In this document: positions 45,578 to 58,139 of the stretch, in pieces | Numbering within the stretch: the first letter of the stretch is position 1 | Layout: every line of letters starts with the position of its first letter | NCBI GenBank assembly: GCA_014905825.1 | Contig: JACGCN010000025.1 | Span: forward strand, 496,001 to 560,000 | Origin: Lyophyllum atratum | Taxonomy: Eukaryota > Basidiomycota > Agaricomycetes > Agaricales > Lyophyllaceae | DNA: 64,000 nucleotides | Direction of reading: 5' to 3' | Notes under the pieces: model-generated | The model's database searches: none | What the model saw: only the letters and a program-made list of their open reading frames with translations | What the model was told of the DNA's origin: nothing | Position numbers and translations under genes: made by a program

Positions 45578-47382
45578 CTACCACGGAGAGCGCTTAGGCT
45601 GTACACCCTCAGATATACAAACGCCCTGTTCAACCACGGTCCTGGCGCTCACCACACACCCCTCCAGCAACGGAATGCCAGCATAAGCAAAAGACCCACA
45701 TATCCATAACCCCGGACCCCGTGCGTCCGACAGCCTCCCAGCGCCCTGCAACTCTCCTATACAAGGTCGTCCCTGACCTGCACATTGCCACCACCTCCGT
45801 CCTTCCTCTCTATACAGTTCCTTCAACGCCTCCTTCGATTTCACCGTCAACACGGCGCGCTCCAACCTCGCAACACTCAACACGCTCTCCTCCTCCGGTG
45901 GTATAATTGGATTTGTCGTTTGGTAAACCGCGGGTAAATGGCTTGGGTATTCTTTGGGTGGCCGTAGCACATGTGTAGCCATAGTGTACGATGATGGGAC
46001 AGTTGTCGAGCTCCAGCCTTTTTCCTGGGGGACCGTCGTATCCCTGTCGATGCATATTAGGTTCAGTTCGCGTCGATCGCTGGGGTGGTCAGGCAACAGC
46101 GTCGAATCAGTATGGTTAACAACGACGGTGATGACGTATTCGAAAGCCTGCAAGCACTGTATTTGCGCTTCCACTGCCCGGCGTTTTGGGTCGTAAGGCT
46201 TCAGAGAATTCCGGTATGATGTCAGTAATGGGATGGCATGTGTTGCTTGGGTAGCGAAGATTATATGGTGGAATCCGGTATGAGTAACAGATCCCTGGGG
46301 GGTATCACAGTGAATAACAGCGAGATGTGGGTCCTGCGGGTCAGGGGATATCGATGATATGGTTGCAGATAGGTGGATGTTTTGAGCGGTCGAAGTCAAC
46401 TTCGAGACGACTTCTTGGACTCCGTTCACGACCACGTAGTGATGTGTGCCGAGGGTTAGCCAAATGTAATCTACGTCGGCGCGTCAGATTAAGAGGACAA
46501 CATATTCGAACAACAGAACGAACCAAGAAACTCCTCGACTGGATGTCGAAGAACATCCTCCTCAGGCGCCGTACACACCGCGGAGAACAACGGAAGGAGA
46601 ACAGTGTGGGTATAGTCCCTCCACGCGAAATCCATCCCAGTCCACCTCGCCAACACGCCCGTCGGCACAGTCCGCTCCGCCCATTCCTCAAACGTCATCT
46701 TCTCCGATGCTCGCGTCCTCGAGAATGGCAACACATATAGAATCATCCGCAGGTAGCATATCGCAAGGTGCATCGTCACGAGGACAAAGATCCCCATCGT
46801 CCACGCTCTCGTCGCCCCACGAACAAGCAAGCCTCGCCCTTTCGTGAGTCGATACGGTTCATCCAATATCGACGGGATGCTCAGCCCACTACGACCAGAC
46901 GCTCCGTTATATATCATCGTCGCGTTTATCTGCCTCTCTTGCGTACGCGACGGCGGCGTGAGGAGTGAAAAAGAGTACGAAAAGTCGGCTTCGCGAAACG
47001 CGACCCCGAGGCGTTTGTACAGTGCGATGAGCTGTGGGTAGTACCCTGTCCAAGGGGTGGTAAGCGCAGCAGCAGATGGAAAAAGGCAAAGCTTGCACAC
47101 CTCCTTGGAAAGACCTCATGGGCACGTCCACCCTCCACGAGTCCTCACCTCGCGGACCAAAAGCTGGTAACGAAATGGACGAGCAGTCCATTCCCACTCC
47201 AGGCGCCTATGCAATATCGCTGATCAGCTCAACTTGACCCTGCTAAGCCTTGCCCGACCCACCTTTTCGAACAAATGCACATCAAAGTCGACCCCGGTCT
47301 CCTGAGTAGATAGTAGGTATGCGGCAGTCAGACCAGCCAAGCCGCTCCCAACGATGGCAACTTTGACTTGACGTTGAGCCAT
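45578..47382 (-). CDS. FAD-dependent amine oxidase-like protein
   Basis: Start 47382 (MAQRQVKVAIVGSGLAGLTA) with the Rossmann GxGxxG motif GSGLAG and an acidic residue at the expected end of beta-2 (VHLFEK). The second exon continues with DVPMRSFQGG and YYPQLIALYKRLGVAFREAD, matching the family of predicted NAD/FAD-binding amine oxidases (COG2907-like). A hydrophobic stretch (WTMGIFVLVTMHLAICYLRM, ~46735-46800) may be a membrane-associated helix. Later segments include MTFEEWAERTVPTGVLARW, a substrate-domain region, THTGFHHIIFATQATHAIPL, and near the C-terminus GLWICGSFAYAGIPLLEGCV, the flavin-contacting GS-x-x-x-G-IPL-E motif. The stop is at 45578. The substrate is unknown; related bacterial proteins are linked to lipid or carotenoid-like desaturation, which I cannot extend here. 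Confidence 0.82.
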
Positions 47383-50300
47383 GGGTGGAGTTGTTTTATA
47401 TGGTTCGGAAGATTCTGCCCCACTTAATGAAACGAGCGCGGGTCTGGGGAAACGGATTGTGGGCTCATACGCGGAAGACAGGGGGTATTTAAATAAAGAG
47501 TGGAGCTGACAGGTAGGGTGTTGTACTGAGGTTCTCACGTCCGGCTCACGCGCTCACGGGCTCCATACATACTTACGTTTACTTTTGGTCTACTTAGCGT
47601 CTGCATTGAGCTTTCGCATGAACGGTACTTATCTTTAGGTCCAGTTTACACCTGGTGGGGATAAGCGGTGGATAACTCGAGATCCTGATTGCCAAGACAG
47701 CGCTATTTTGTATCGAACAAATGTTGGACATGACAGTTGTTGGTAAGTGAACATACCATACACGTGACAAAATGGTTCGCTGCTCGATTGCACGTCAGAA
47801 TCGGCCGTTGGAGAGGGGAAAGAACGTCTATATATGATAGAGAGCCATAACGAGCATAGGATTATCTCGCGGAGCATACACAACGGAAGAAGCGTCCAGT
47901 GGTGGACTCATCAGTCACAGGGAAAGCGATGGACGTCGACAGCGATACTCCTACAAACCAGGAGATCGCCAGGTCATGGCCCACTATCGTCTTGAGCATC
48001 CCTGCTGATTCTAGTACACCTAGACGGAGAGTCACGGCAGGCATAGTGCTTTTCCGTCGTTGACACCTGTCGGCTCGTTCCGAAGAGGACAGCACCATCA
48101 CCCCTACCAATTCAATGGATCGCGATCGAGTCCCGTGCCACGAAAGGTGAATGTAAGCGAGGAAGCAAGAGTGAGAAAACATCGAGGCCATTGCTGGATG
48201 TCTCTTTGTAATTGGCATCGTCGCGTGCGCAACCCTTGGAGGTTTCTAATCGAGTCATGTGCGATCTTGGTAATTTCAGGGACTGAACCGCCTTAGGCTT
48301 GTGCGAGTTTCCCGTGGGTGATCATATTCATAGTTCACCGTCCTGTGGCGCGTAATCCTCAGTCAGCGAAGGGGAAAAGAGTGGTCGTATGAGCCTCCTG
48401 ACCTTCATTTCTTGTGGACATCTAGAGCGTATGAGGTTAAGGCGGGCGCCAGAGTAAAGATGGTGATCTCGACCAGATGCCAATGGATGACTGTATCTTC
48501 TCCCATGTTGCTTGTCGACACACTTAGACTGGAGGTGTCGCAAGCGGAAAAATGACATGCCTGTCAGTTGCAGGGTGACCAGAGTTTCCCTCAATCCTTG
48601 TGAAGCTCGTGTGGTCGTAGCCATTCCATAGAGATATTCGAGGAGTTCAAATCTATAAGTGTGGCGTGGTACGTAGAGTTTTCGTTTGTTGTTTTTGATG
48701 AACGGGACATAAGAGGTTATGGTACGCAGCCGCCCAGGGGACTCGAATGGGGGTAGTTATGCTGTTGACCACGACGAAAATCTGCCGTTTCTGACCTTCA
48801 GAGTGAGCAAGACTGACTCTGCTGGAAATTTTTTGTTTGGCGGTTGCGTAGGCGGGGTGGGACAGACTCCTATAACGGTACAAATTTCGAAGCGTGGCGC
48901 GCGTTGACATAATACAAGAGCAGATGAACATGGAGGTCCTGGTAGGGGCGAGAGGCGTATAAGGCTGTAGCCTGGATGTCACCCATGTAGGAAAATTGTA
49001 TGGCGCTAGAAATGGTGAACGGGGTGACTGGAGGCTGCTTCGTCGGCGCGCCTATGGGTTTTAGAGGATAACCATGTAGGAACGAGCGAAATCCGCTCCT
49101 TCTCGTCATCAAGGGGAGATCGAAGGCGTCACTGCCATGACGGGCAATTTCCAATTGGTGATGTGCGGAGTGTCTAGATGTTGCATCGGTGGTGTGCTTT
49201 TGAGGACGAGGGACAGATGTAATTTTGAATGCCGACTGTTCCCTGGGCCGCGAAAAAACAGGGCTTGTGCTGGTCGGTTGGCTGGAGTGTCGGCGAGGAT
49301 AGACAATGGTGGCAGTCTATATCGCTTGTCTCAATTTGAATTGGCCAACAGAGGTCTCACCGGGCTTTCAAAAATCAAACTCCAAAATTGCCGCACGCCT
49401 GTTCTTGCCGTTTCTTGCCTTCCAATGCCCATAATCTTGCTACCCACGCGGGCGACTTCCAGCATCTCTGGCAGATGAATCAACATGGTCGACAGGCCAC
49501 AGGGATTTATATTTCTCAATCCTTGCATTCAGAGGAGCGAGGCGATATAAAATCACACCGCTAGCCAACGTTCGGTTGCATCAGTCCAGGTCTTCAGCGC
49601 AACGCCTCTTGAAGTCTTGTATGCGGAAGGCGGATATCTTCGTAGACTCTTCGGCGAAGGGATGCGGAACAATTCATGACGGTTACGACGGACACTCAAG
49701 GTCGATATGCAAAGAAATAAAAATCGCAGCTTTATTTTCCGATGGGGGGCGTCTCGACTAGCTGTCTGGGACAACAAAGAGGATATTGAAGGGCCAGTGT
49801 TTAAGGGGGCGAGGAATGCAGAATAGGAAACTAGTCCTGGTGTGTCGACGGCCAATTCGGTGCGTGCAGCCGCCATTCTGCAACGAGAAACTTCGAGCTA
49901 AGGCTCCTCAATTCATTATAGAACAGGGCGAGCGGCCACCGTCCACACATGAGTCCACAGACGACCGAACATCCGAGGCATCTCGAGGAGCGTCCGCCAG
50001 AACCAACGGCTAGAAAATTCATTTACCCTCCTCTTCGGACACCTCCTATCGGCGGAAGGCGTTTTCAGACCTTGCGCATTTGTTCGCCCAGGATCCAGCG
50101 TCAACATTCGCTGAGCATGAGATCTTTGTCCGCGGCGAGCAGAGTGTCGGTTCACATCCAAAGGCTACAGTCAAGTCAAACAGTCTTCAGTCTTGCTTCT
50201 TGAGGTATGTTATTTTACATTCTTGATTCTAGCCGTTGAGTTGAGGGACTTCATCTTGCTCCAGGCGACCGTCAGTAAGGCTCTTGTGTCTTGGGCCTTG

Positions 50301-51336
50301 AGGTCTCTTGAGGACAACTTGAGGTTGCTGTGGATGACTTGCATGTATGCTGGTCCTAAATCTCATTCAGGTGGTGGAAATGCTACCTGCCGTTATTCAT
50401 TGCGCAGGACTCGTCAGTGTGGTTGGAATCAAAGCGGCTCCTCTTGACTCACAAGGACTTTGTACTCATGTGACCCCGACGGTCACGCTTTCCATATCAG
50501 GAAACGGGCGGCATTTGGCGGCGCTCGCTCACAGGCCTCAGAGCTGACGTGTCGATGAACGGGAAGACATGCCACAGGTGTATCCATGGCTTTCGAAGGG
50601 GACTTGGATGATTTTGAGGAGGAAGAGATGCCATAGCTCGCGGCGCTGCTCAAAAGTCACAGGAATGGTTGAACACCAACCCTCCTCAGGCGAGGGGATT
50701 CCTATACAGGCATCTGTCGTACAGCTTAGGTGGTTGCATAAGGCAGCTGCGGGCTACCAAAGTACAGGGCACACTCTAGATCCCCGGAATTCGATGTCGG
50801 ACGGCAACTCTCGCTCCAGATGAACGAGATGGAACCGTGTGTCGTGGGCAAGTTCCGCCCCATGGTCCTTCTGTCCGTCCATGGGCTAAGCACCTGTGGA
50901 TTGTTCTTTGCGTTGCCCAGATGTGCCGATGTCGATCGTTCATAGACGCCGCGCTCAGAATTCTGGAAGCACAAACCTAGATTTCTGGGTGCTCGTCACG
51001 GTCCTTCTCTGCTGCGGTTCTGTGAGCTGTTAGTCCTGGTGCTTGATCAGTCTCATCGGCTCTGCACCTTGTGTTGGGAATTTCAGCGTCGATCACATAC
51101 GAGACGGAAGCAAATCGTCAATTGCCGTCGATCGTGAGACGAGTTTGCGTCACGCAGCTCAAGGGAATTCGTTGATGTGGATGTCGTAAAACGCCGTATA
51201 TTGACCCTCAATTTTCTAACCCTCTTTTATGGCTAAGTCTCTCCTGGACCTTTTAAAGGTGCAGTAGCCCTTTCTCCGCTTCTTCCATCCTTTTCCTCCC
51301 TTCCACCATCACCACCGTTCATTTTGGGGCTGTACC
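47383..51336. other. 4 kb region without a supportable gene
   Basis: The 5' end (47383-47560) is probably the promoter of the amine-oxidase-like gene. The remaining ~3.7 kb holds only short overlapping frames on both strands, none with a recognisable domain. One open segment at about 50011-50205 reads as a charged peptide (SDLAHLFAQDPASTFAEHE) followed by a canonical-looking intron (GTATGTTAT to TTGATTCTAG), but it could not be extended into a convincing gene. No terminal repeats, transposase or reverse-transcriptase motifs were recognised. A TTTAAA element at 51252-51257 and CT-rich DNA at 51265-51310 belong to the following gene. Confidence 0.5.
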
Positions 51337-51888
51337 ATGTCGTTCGACGACTTAGATAACCACCTCCCGCTCCTTGCTATTGAACCAAAACCGCAGCGTC
51401 TCTCGGCCGCCCCGAATTCCATTCCTTTAGTACACACAAGAATATCCACTTCTCGACGTCGGAACAGGCCCACTCCGTATCCACAACCTCAACACTCCTT
51501 ATACCAACTTAACATAACATATCTAGTGAGCATATCATCCAACAACGATTTTCTTGATAACTTAACGATACTTGAAGGATCCTGTAAGAGTCCAAGAACT
51601 GGTTGAAATAGTCAGGCCCCGTGTACGTCTATTTCTGTCGACACAGTTCTTCTCTCTGTTCAACCACACTCAGTCTCCGCGGCACGCCCTTGCGGCTGTC
51701 CTAGAGCCTCCTCCACGCGGCTTGCACGTTGAAGCATTGAGAGACAACGGAAATATAAACCGTAGACCAGTCCACTGGGTTCTTGCCATCATCATTGTGC
51801 GTCCATGTTTCAGCAGCCCACTTTTTATTTTAATCATTCCTTCTAGGACCTTGTGGAGACAGTAACACGAGTCCTCCAGAGGGTCTGA
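51337..51888 (+). CDS. Small orphan protein, multi-exon prediction
   Basis: The start 51337 (MSFDDLDNHLPLLAIEPKPQ) lies 80 nt after TTTAAA and a pyrimidine tract. Exon 1 ends at NITYL with donor GTGAGC. Exon 2 reads DPVRVQELVEIVRPR. Exon 3 begins SPRHALAAVLEPPPRGLHVE and ends HWVLAIII. The last exon reads DLVETVTRVLQRV and stops at 51886-51888. All three junctions fall exactly between codons with proper GT-AG ends, and the joined frame is open (about 130 residues), which argues against chance. The protein has a basic, Pro-rich first half and a hydrophobic helix near the end. I do not recognise a family, and no neighbour suggests a role. Confidence 0.5.
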
Positions 51889-52117
51889 GAGCAGTCGCCC
51901 ACGTCAAGCAGATTTTGAATTTATGTTTCTTGAGCCCAGCCTTCGTAATTATACACTACAGCACTGTTATATTTTAGACTGTACATTACTTCGACCCGCC
52001 TTTTTTGTTTTACTGCCACACACGTGTTAGCACAGCTCCATCCATCCTCGAGGGTGCAGCGAAAAGATACAATATACATGGTATAGGATTATATCAGCAT
52101 GAACGAAGACCGAAAAC

Positions 52118-54004
52118 TTAGTCGAGACGTCTCCGCTTTTCCCTGTAATCGTCTACCGGACGTTCTCTGGAATGCCTTCTCTCTTTTCCAGCATAATCTC
52201 GCCCGCCACCGTAATACGGTGACCTGGAGCGAGATCTTGAACGGGATCTTCGCCGTGAACTATTCTTGTCGTAGCGTTCCCTTGACCGGTCACGCCATCT
52301 TTCACCCTCGCCTCGGCGGCCCTTAGAGCGATCATCTCTTTCTGCGCCTCTTGAATGACCATCTCTGGGTTGATCACGTTCCGTTTTCCACCCTGAATCC
52401 CGTCGAGGTGCATCATCTGCGCCACGCCACGACCCAGCCTCGGGTGGATTTCCCCACCGTCTGGGGCCAGTAGGGGCCGCATTAGAACCAGTTGCCCCAC
52501 GTTCTGATAGTGGGCCCGTGTTCTGTGGGCAGTCTGGCCGCGCAGTTAGTAAACGAGGGCCGTAAGTTGTTAAACAAATAGATCCTGACCTTTCTTCAAA
52601 TGAGGACCACCACATGTGAAACAGCCACCGTCAGTGCCCTTTCCGCCTGCTTTGACCGAGCCTGTACCACCAAATCCACCGGTAGTAGCAGTCGTGTCTT
52701 GGTCAAGCAAATGGGTGTATTTCGTGCGACTACGCTTGCCGAAGTCCTTGACCTGCATGACTTTCGGGAGGAGAGAAACGTCCACTGCAGACGCGGTCGG
52801 AGCTGTATAGTCACGTCTGGTGAGGATTTCTTGGTCCTTACGACGAGAATTTAATAAAGAGTAGGTTTTGCAATCAAGTGAAACAAACACACCTGATGGA
52901 AAGCACCCTTATGCCAGTATTTCTGTAGGAATCTTTGTTGTCCTTTGGGCTTCTCCTCCCGCAACTTCTGCGCTCTTTCTACATCTTCCTTCATTCGCTG
53001 TTCTTCTGGCAAGGCTCTCCGCCGTTCTACCTCTTCTTGCTCTTCCTCGCGTCGCACTTCCTCCTCCTTCTCCGCCTTAATCCTGCCCAATTCGCGCAGC
53101 CGCCAAGCCTCGAACTCAGCGGTCGGGTCAAGACCATCAGTATCATCGACATCATTCACGTCTTCCTCTTTTTCCTCTGAATAAATCAATCTTGTTAGCG
53201 GCGTTGATGGGAAACAATCGAGAGGACATACTTTCCGCCAATTCTCGCTTGATGCTCTCAGCGACCATATCATGACTCTGTTTCCGCCGCTCTTCTGCTT
53301 CAAGCTCCCTTTTCTTTGAAGCTTCTTCCTCGTCCGCCAACGCGTCTTTCTCGGTTATCGTGACTCGAGCACGCCTGGACAAGGTTAAGCATAAGTGTTA
53401 AGTTATTGATCCTTGCACGTACTTTGGTACGAAGACAGGTCTGAATTTAAGCTGCGGTTTCTCATCTTCTTCAGAGTCCGTTTCGTACTCACTAGACTGT
53501 TATGTTTCGCCGTTAATCAGATATCGACCACATGTCCTGTAAACATACCTCGTCGGTTTCAACCTTTAGGCGAAGGCCCTGGACTCGATGCTTCTCATCC
53601 TCCTCCTCTTCCTCCTCGGATTCTGCGGGAGTTAACGCATCAATGTAAGCCCTGGAACCCTGGTCGTACTACACACCTTCCTCCTCTTCAAGAACAGTTC
53701 GTCCTGACTCTTCCCTGCCCGCAACGATGACTTTGCCTTCTTTCGATATATTGACATCCTTCAAAGTGACGTTCATTAACTTGGCGGCCGCCTTCACATC
53801 TGTCCGCAGCGGCATATCCTCCTCCTCCTCTTCAACAATGTCCTGATCACCACCAATAGGCACATCGCCCTCCTCCTCCATTGACAGGGCACCTTCATCT
53901 TCGGATTCGGATTCAGCTTCTGTAACCCCCTTGGGTGCCTTTCCCTTCCAGTAGCGTGCCGCCGGTCTCGCCAATCGAGGAGCTTGCTTCCGTTTCGTTT
54001 CCAT
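52118..54004 (-). CDS. MFAP1: MFAP1-type splicing factor with CCHC knuckle and RS tail
   Basis: MFAP1 proteins are spliceosomal B-complex components. Start 54004 ([20 protein letters not shown]). An acidic region with [16 protein letters not shown] and a [18 protein letters not shown] block precede [19 protein letters not shown], the conserved MFAP1 core. A long charged coiled-coil follows (~53000-53350) with [20 protein letters not shown], then [51 protein letters not shown], again typical of the MFAP1 C-terminus. An extension then adds [18 protein letters not shown], a CX2CX4HX4C zinc knuckle, and an Arg/Ser/Asp-rich tail with [11 protein letters not shown], ending REKRRRLD at 52118. The knuckle and RS domain are absent from animal MFAP1 as I know it. 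Confidence 0.9.
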
Positions 54005-54281
54005 TTCGGAGGATGAGTATTGGTGTCGACCCCGGTGAGTAGAAGCCCAGGGTCTAAACAGACCAGGATTCAACAGATGCACACAAACGCCGATCAAAAT
54101 GCGATCGGTCTGATTCAGACTTCAGTCATGACCAAGTTAGAACTGATTCTTGTTCGCCATTTCAATACGCGCTCATAGCCATTCACATCCTTGTACTCAC
54201 ATAAGAGTCAGCCAGTCAATGTTATTCCCAGTTTAGAAGTAAGTCCCCAGGTAATGGATAATGCTACACATTGAGCGTCCA

Positions 54282-57179
54282 CTAAACAAGACCCAGTATT
54301 ATCGTCGCGCGCAAGCTAGCTTCCTTTGGTGGAGTGTCACGTCTCGCGGATATGCTTTCCGGCGGACGCACATCCATATACTCCTCTGTTCTTAGGGAGC
54401 TTGACTTCCAACCCCAACTCTGGCCGACAGAAAAGACATCGGGGGAGCTGGTGAACCGTGTCTGCGAAGACCCAGTTGCACTTGCGCAGCTGATAGTAAA
54501 ATAAGCGGAAATTGATGGGCGTGGGTCGCGATAGGGTTGGGAAGGTGTAACAGGTCGCAAGGTTGCAGGCAAAGTGGCGGAGCTCGTGGTGGAGGCTGGG
54601 AATGAGGACGGTGAGGATAAGCTTGGTGAAGTTGAGGGTGATCCAGACATGTTTCTGGAGGAGATTGGAGTCGTGCTCCTTGACGATGGGTATATGGATG
54701 GCGAGTAGTGAGGTGTGGTGTGTGTTAGATGTGGGAATAGAGCAGGAAGAGAAGGCCCTCTGCTGTGGATGGTGTGCTGAGTCGTGGTCGGAGTTACAGG
54801 TCCAGAAGTTGGCGAAGCAGGGGTCTCCGCGACATTACTCGCAAGGTAAGCCGGCGCGCTTGAGGGCGGGATTGGCTCTATACTCGACTGCCTGTGTAGA
54901 TAGATGCCAAGCTGGACTTGACCCTTCTTCCTGACAACTTGGACGTAGACGTTAAAAAGGCTCCCAGCATACCAGACGGTATGTGAGTAGATCCTAGACT
55001 TCTCCTTGAGGGATTCGACGTCCCAAAATTCGACTGCAAAGCGATGGGGTGGGTAAGGCGACCATTGGGATTTACCCTTAGAGTCAGCAACAAGGGCAGA
55101 CGCAGCGCTGAACCTCGAGGGACGTAGACCAAAGAAGTCAGCCTCGGAGGTCAATGGCCCCGTGTTCGCGGTAATGGTATTAGGTTTAAGTGTCGGTGAA
55201 GAGGGTGGTGGTGATAAGCTAGACGTAGAAGTGAATAATTCGTCCATGGAAAGTGATCCTCCTTCTGCTGTGCCACTAAAATTACTCCCATTATCCCCTA
55301 TGCGGATCGATGAGTTTCCAGGGATAGGGAAGTAAGACTTAGGATCATCAAAGTAGACCTTAGGATCATGTCCTCCGTTTGAAGAGACTCCTGCAAGAAT
55401 ATCTGCAGTGGCGAGGGCGATTCCGAGCTCTTTGTCGCGTGGAGCTGGTGATGGGGCTGAGCCTAACGGGGAGAGGGAGGGTGATGACATCGGCCGAACA
55501 GTAAGTCGATGACGAAGGGTCGACTGTGTCCAGTGAGCTGCCTGCACAGTTGTCAAAGGTACGAATGGGCGTTTAGTCGTCGGTGATATGTCTTGTGATA
55601 TGAAAAGTAGATCTTCCACTGTCTGAATTTCTCCTTCAGGAAGCTAGACTTGCATAACGCTCGGGAACGTACCATGTTGGCATAGTATATACCATGATCA
55701 AAAAGTTGGGCCCAGTTTTCTTCTTCGACTGCGACAACTCCGTCCTTTCTCCTCAACTCGACCACCCGTCGTGCGAATTCATATCTCTCTCTTTCTCCCT
55801 TGACAAAAAAAGTATCCGCGGATATGACAGCAGCTGCCCACTTGGCATTTAACCCGCCACGGGACCAGATTACTGGTATAGACAAGACTTCCGGCTTCCC
55901 CAGTGAATCGTCGCCGTCGGGCGAAAATGATCCTGAGGGCACGGTCTTGGAACGCTTGCTGGAGAAAACAGGAGAATCTCGATCTTTCGAAGGGGCGTTT
56001 TCACCCATCCTTTCTTCGTATGGTAGCAAATCGACCCCCCATCTAGCGAGCCAGCATGCACATGCCTCGCCGATCTTGTCCGAGATTGCACCGTAATGGT
56101 ATAGAGGGTACTTCCGGGCCCCCTCCGTTTCATAATCATCAGAGTAGTCGTAGCTCGTGGACGATGTCGTGGCATGTGGCTCTAAGGGATCGCCGTCCTT
56201 CATCTGATAATCACCAAGAACAGACGAGCTATCCTTGGTCGAAGTTGTGCCCGCCACGCTCCTCTCATACTCAATGATATGGGCGACAGATTCCAATCCT
56301 ACCGCTGCCTCAGGCTCGCCAGGTTCATAGTCCAGGATTCCAATATCGCTGCCGAGAGCAAAATTGAGATACTTCATCACTGAATGTGGGCCTACGGTGC
56401 TCAGGATGTATGTCATGGCCTGCGACGCGAGAGAAGGTATCGACAAATATACAGCAGTGGCAAGAAGTGACAAGAGAAAGCGCGGGGTGGCAGGGTGATG
56501 ATCGGACGGAACCCTGTAGGGGGGTGGCGCGTTAGGAAACGAAGGGGTCAGAGGGTGCGACAATGACGGTATGAGGGATGGGGCGATGCTTAAGGGAGGT
56601 CCACCTCCATAGAGTCTTGATATACAAACCCTTCAGATTAAAAGGTCAACATTGTAAAAATGGAACCTGTGAAGAGCATACTCGAAGGCTAGCCAAGAAT
56701 TAGGACGTTGCTCTGTTACATTTGGTAGGGGAGACCTCACCTGCGCGTGTTATGTTGGGATCATCAAAATGAATGACGATCTCATCGGGGCCGCTACTGG
56801 ATGCAAGTCTGGTGGTCGACTCTGCGAATCCAGCAGTGAACAGAGAGCGGAAGAAACCCTGCACAGGTATTTGAGTGGAGAGGAAGGGTAATCGTTGTAT
56901 GCCACGTACTGATTGAATGAGAACGACGCGATGTAGCTTGTAGATGCCTTCCCAGGAGCCATGCACGCGAAGTGCTACATCGGTTGTGCTCCCTTGTAGA
57001 AACGAGATGTAGAGGTGGTTCTGGATATCGACTGCCGATGGCTCAAGCTTCTTCGCGTTCATAGGTATATATTGCCGAGGAGCACGGCGTCTGTGGGTGG
57101 GGGTATACTGAGACCTGATATGGCTGATTGCGGCCGCATTACATGTACTCCCATTGTGTACCTGAAGAAGAATGCTCAT
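54282..57179 (-). CDS. BTB/POZ domain protein
   Basis: The start is taken at 57179 (MSILLQ), with a possible intron bringing in YTPTHRRRAPRQYIPMNAKK. The BTB core follows: ISFLQGSTTDVALRVHGSWEG, YKLHRVVLIQSV, then after an intron GFFRSLFTAGFAESTT, and EIVIHFDDPNITR, AFEYALHRLYGGGPP, LLATAVYLSIPSLASQAMTY. The middle is acidic/Ser-rich. Conserved-looking parts include KIGEACACWLARWGVDLLPY and SIPVIWSRGGLNAKWAAAVI, then EEENWAQLFDHGIYYANM. The C-terminal ~440 residues (54282-55610) contain HRFAVEFWDVESLKEKSRIY, SHTVWYAGSLFNVYVQVVRK and Ser/Pro-rich spacers. BTB plus this tail resembles germ-cell-less-like fungal proteins, probably Cullin-3 adaptors; substrate unknown. It stops at 54282. Its start is only about 70 nt from the divergent TRAPPC5 gene. 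Confidence 0.8.
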
Positions 57180-57248
57180 GATGACCGTGACGGGCACAAG
57201 TGACTGATCGTGCCAAGGACTTGCGGTCCGCTCTTTCCACCCTCCACC

Positions 57249-58139
57249 ATGGCCTATGCACAACCACATCCCCGTCTCTCCGTTCTCTCCAATACTTCAC
57301 AATCATCTGTCGACCATCTTTCTCCCACAGCAAGCTCTACCCGTTTCTCCCTACCATCTGCGCCCTCCGTCAGCGCAAGCGGCGCCTCCAACAAACCTGC
57401 TGCACCTCGTCCGAACATCTATGACAGGAACCTGAACAGGACACGCGTATCTGAAGTCTCGGCTTCAGCATTCTCCTTCCTGTTCTCTGAGGTTGTGCAG
57501 TATACACAGAAGCGCGTGAGTGGGATAAATGATCTGGAACGCCGGTACGGATTGCTGCATCAAGATTTGCTTGAATCTTTCTCATAGCATATGACAGTCT
57601 CAACACTTTGGGTTATCGCATTGGCACCAGGGTCTTAGAACTTATGGTCTGGCGTGCTGAATCCTCGTCTAAAATCCCAAAACGAGAGATACGATTTCTC
57701 CCTGCCTTGAAGGCCATTCATACCCAGGTGTGGAAAGCCGTGTTTGGCAAGCCTGCAGATGCTATCGAAAAGAGTGTGGAAAATGCTGACGAGTGTGAGT
57801 CGCAAAGTTACTTTGTGACTGGGACTGCCATAGACCTAACATGTAGACATGATTATTGACAATGATCCACCAATTGAGCGTTACATATCCGTCCCAAGGG
57901 ACATGAGTCAGTTGAGCTGCTCATCCTTCACTGCTGGGATCGTCGAAGCTGTCATGGATGGGCTTGGCTTCGTGCGTCACGTCCTCCCTAACTCTGCGTT
58001 TTGTACGCTAATTTCACTGCATTCAAAGCCTGCGCGTGTGACTGCGCACAACACCCCGACTGCCCAGTTTCCCTCGCGAACCACGATACTGATAAAGTTA
58101 GAAAAATCTGTACTGGATCGCGAAGAACTGCTGAAATGA
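57249..58139 (+). CDS. TRS31: TRAPP subunit TRAPPC5/Trs31
   Basis: Core subunit of the TRAPP complexes that activate the Rab GTPase Ypt1 in ER-Golgi traffic. The start 57249 opens a ~60-residue Ser/Pro/Ala-rich N-terminal extension (MAYAQPHPRLSVLSNTSQSS). The Bet3-like fold follows: PNIYDRNLNRTRVSEVSASA, SFLFSEVVQYTQKRVSGI, DLERRLNTLGYRIGTRVLE, LMVWRAES, KREIRFLPALKAIHTQVW, KAVFGKPADAIEKSVENADE, YMIIDNDPPIERYISVPRD, CSSFTAGIVEAVMDGLGF and PARVTAHNTPT. It ends REELLK at 58139. Introns at about 57549-57599, 57800-57846 and 57971-58029 keep the frame. The YDRNLNRxRxxEV and AFTAGIVE-type motifs identify the Trs31 branch. Confidence 0.93.

Noticed and set aside
47600..51200. Possible transposon remnant in the gene-free region
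   Set aside because: I found no transposase or reverse-transcriptase motif, terminal repeats or target-site duplications by eye.
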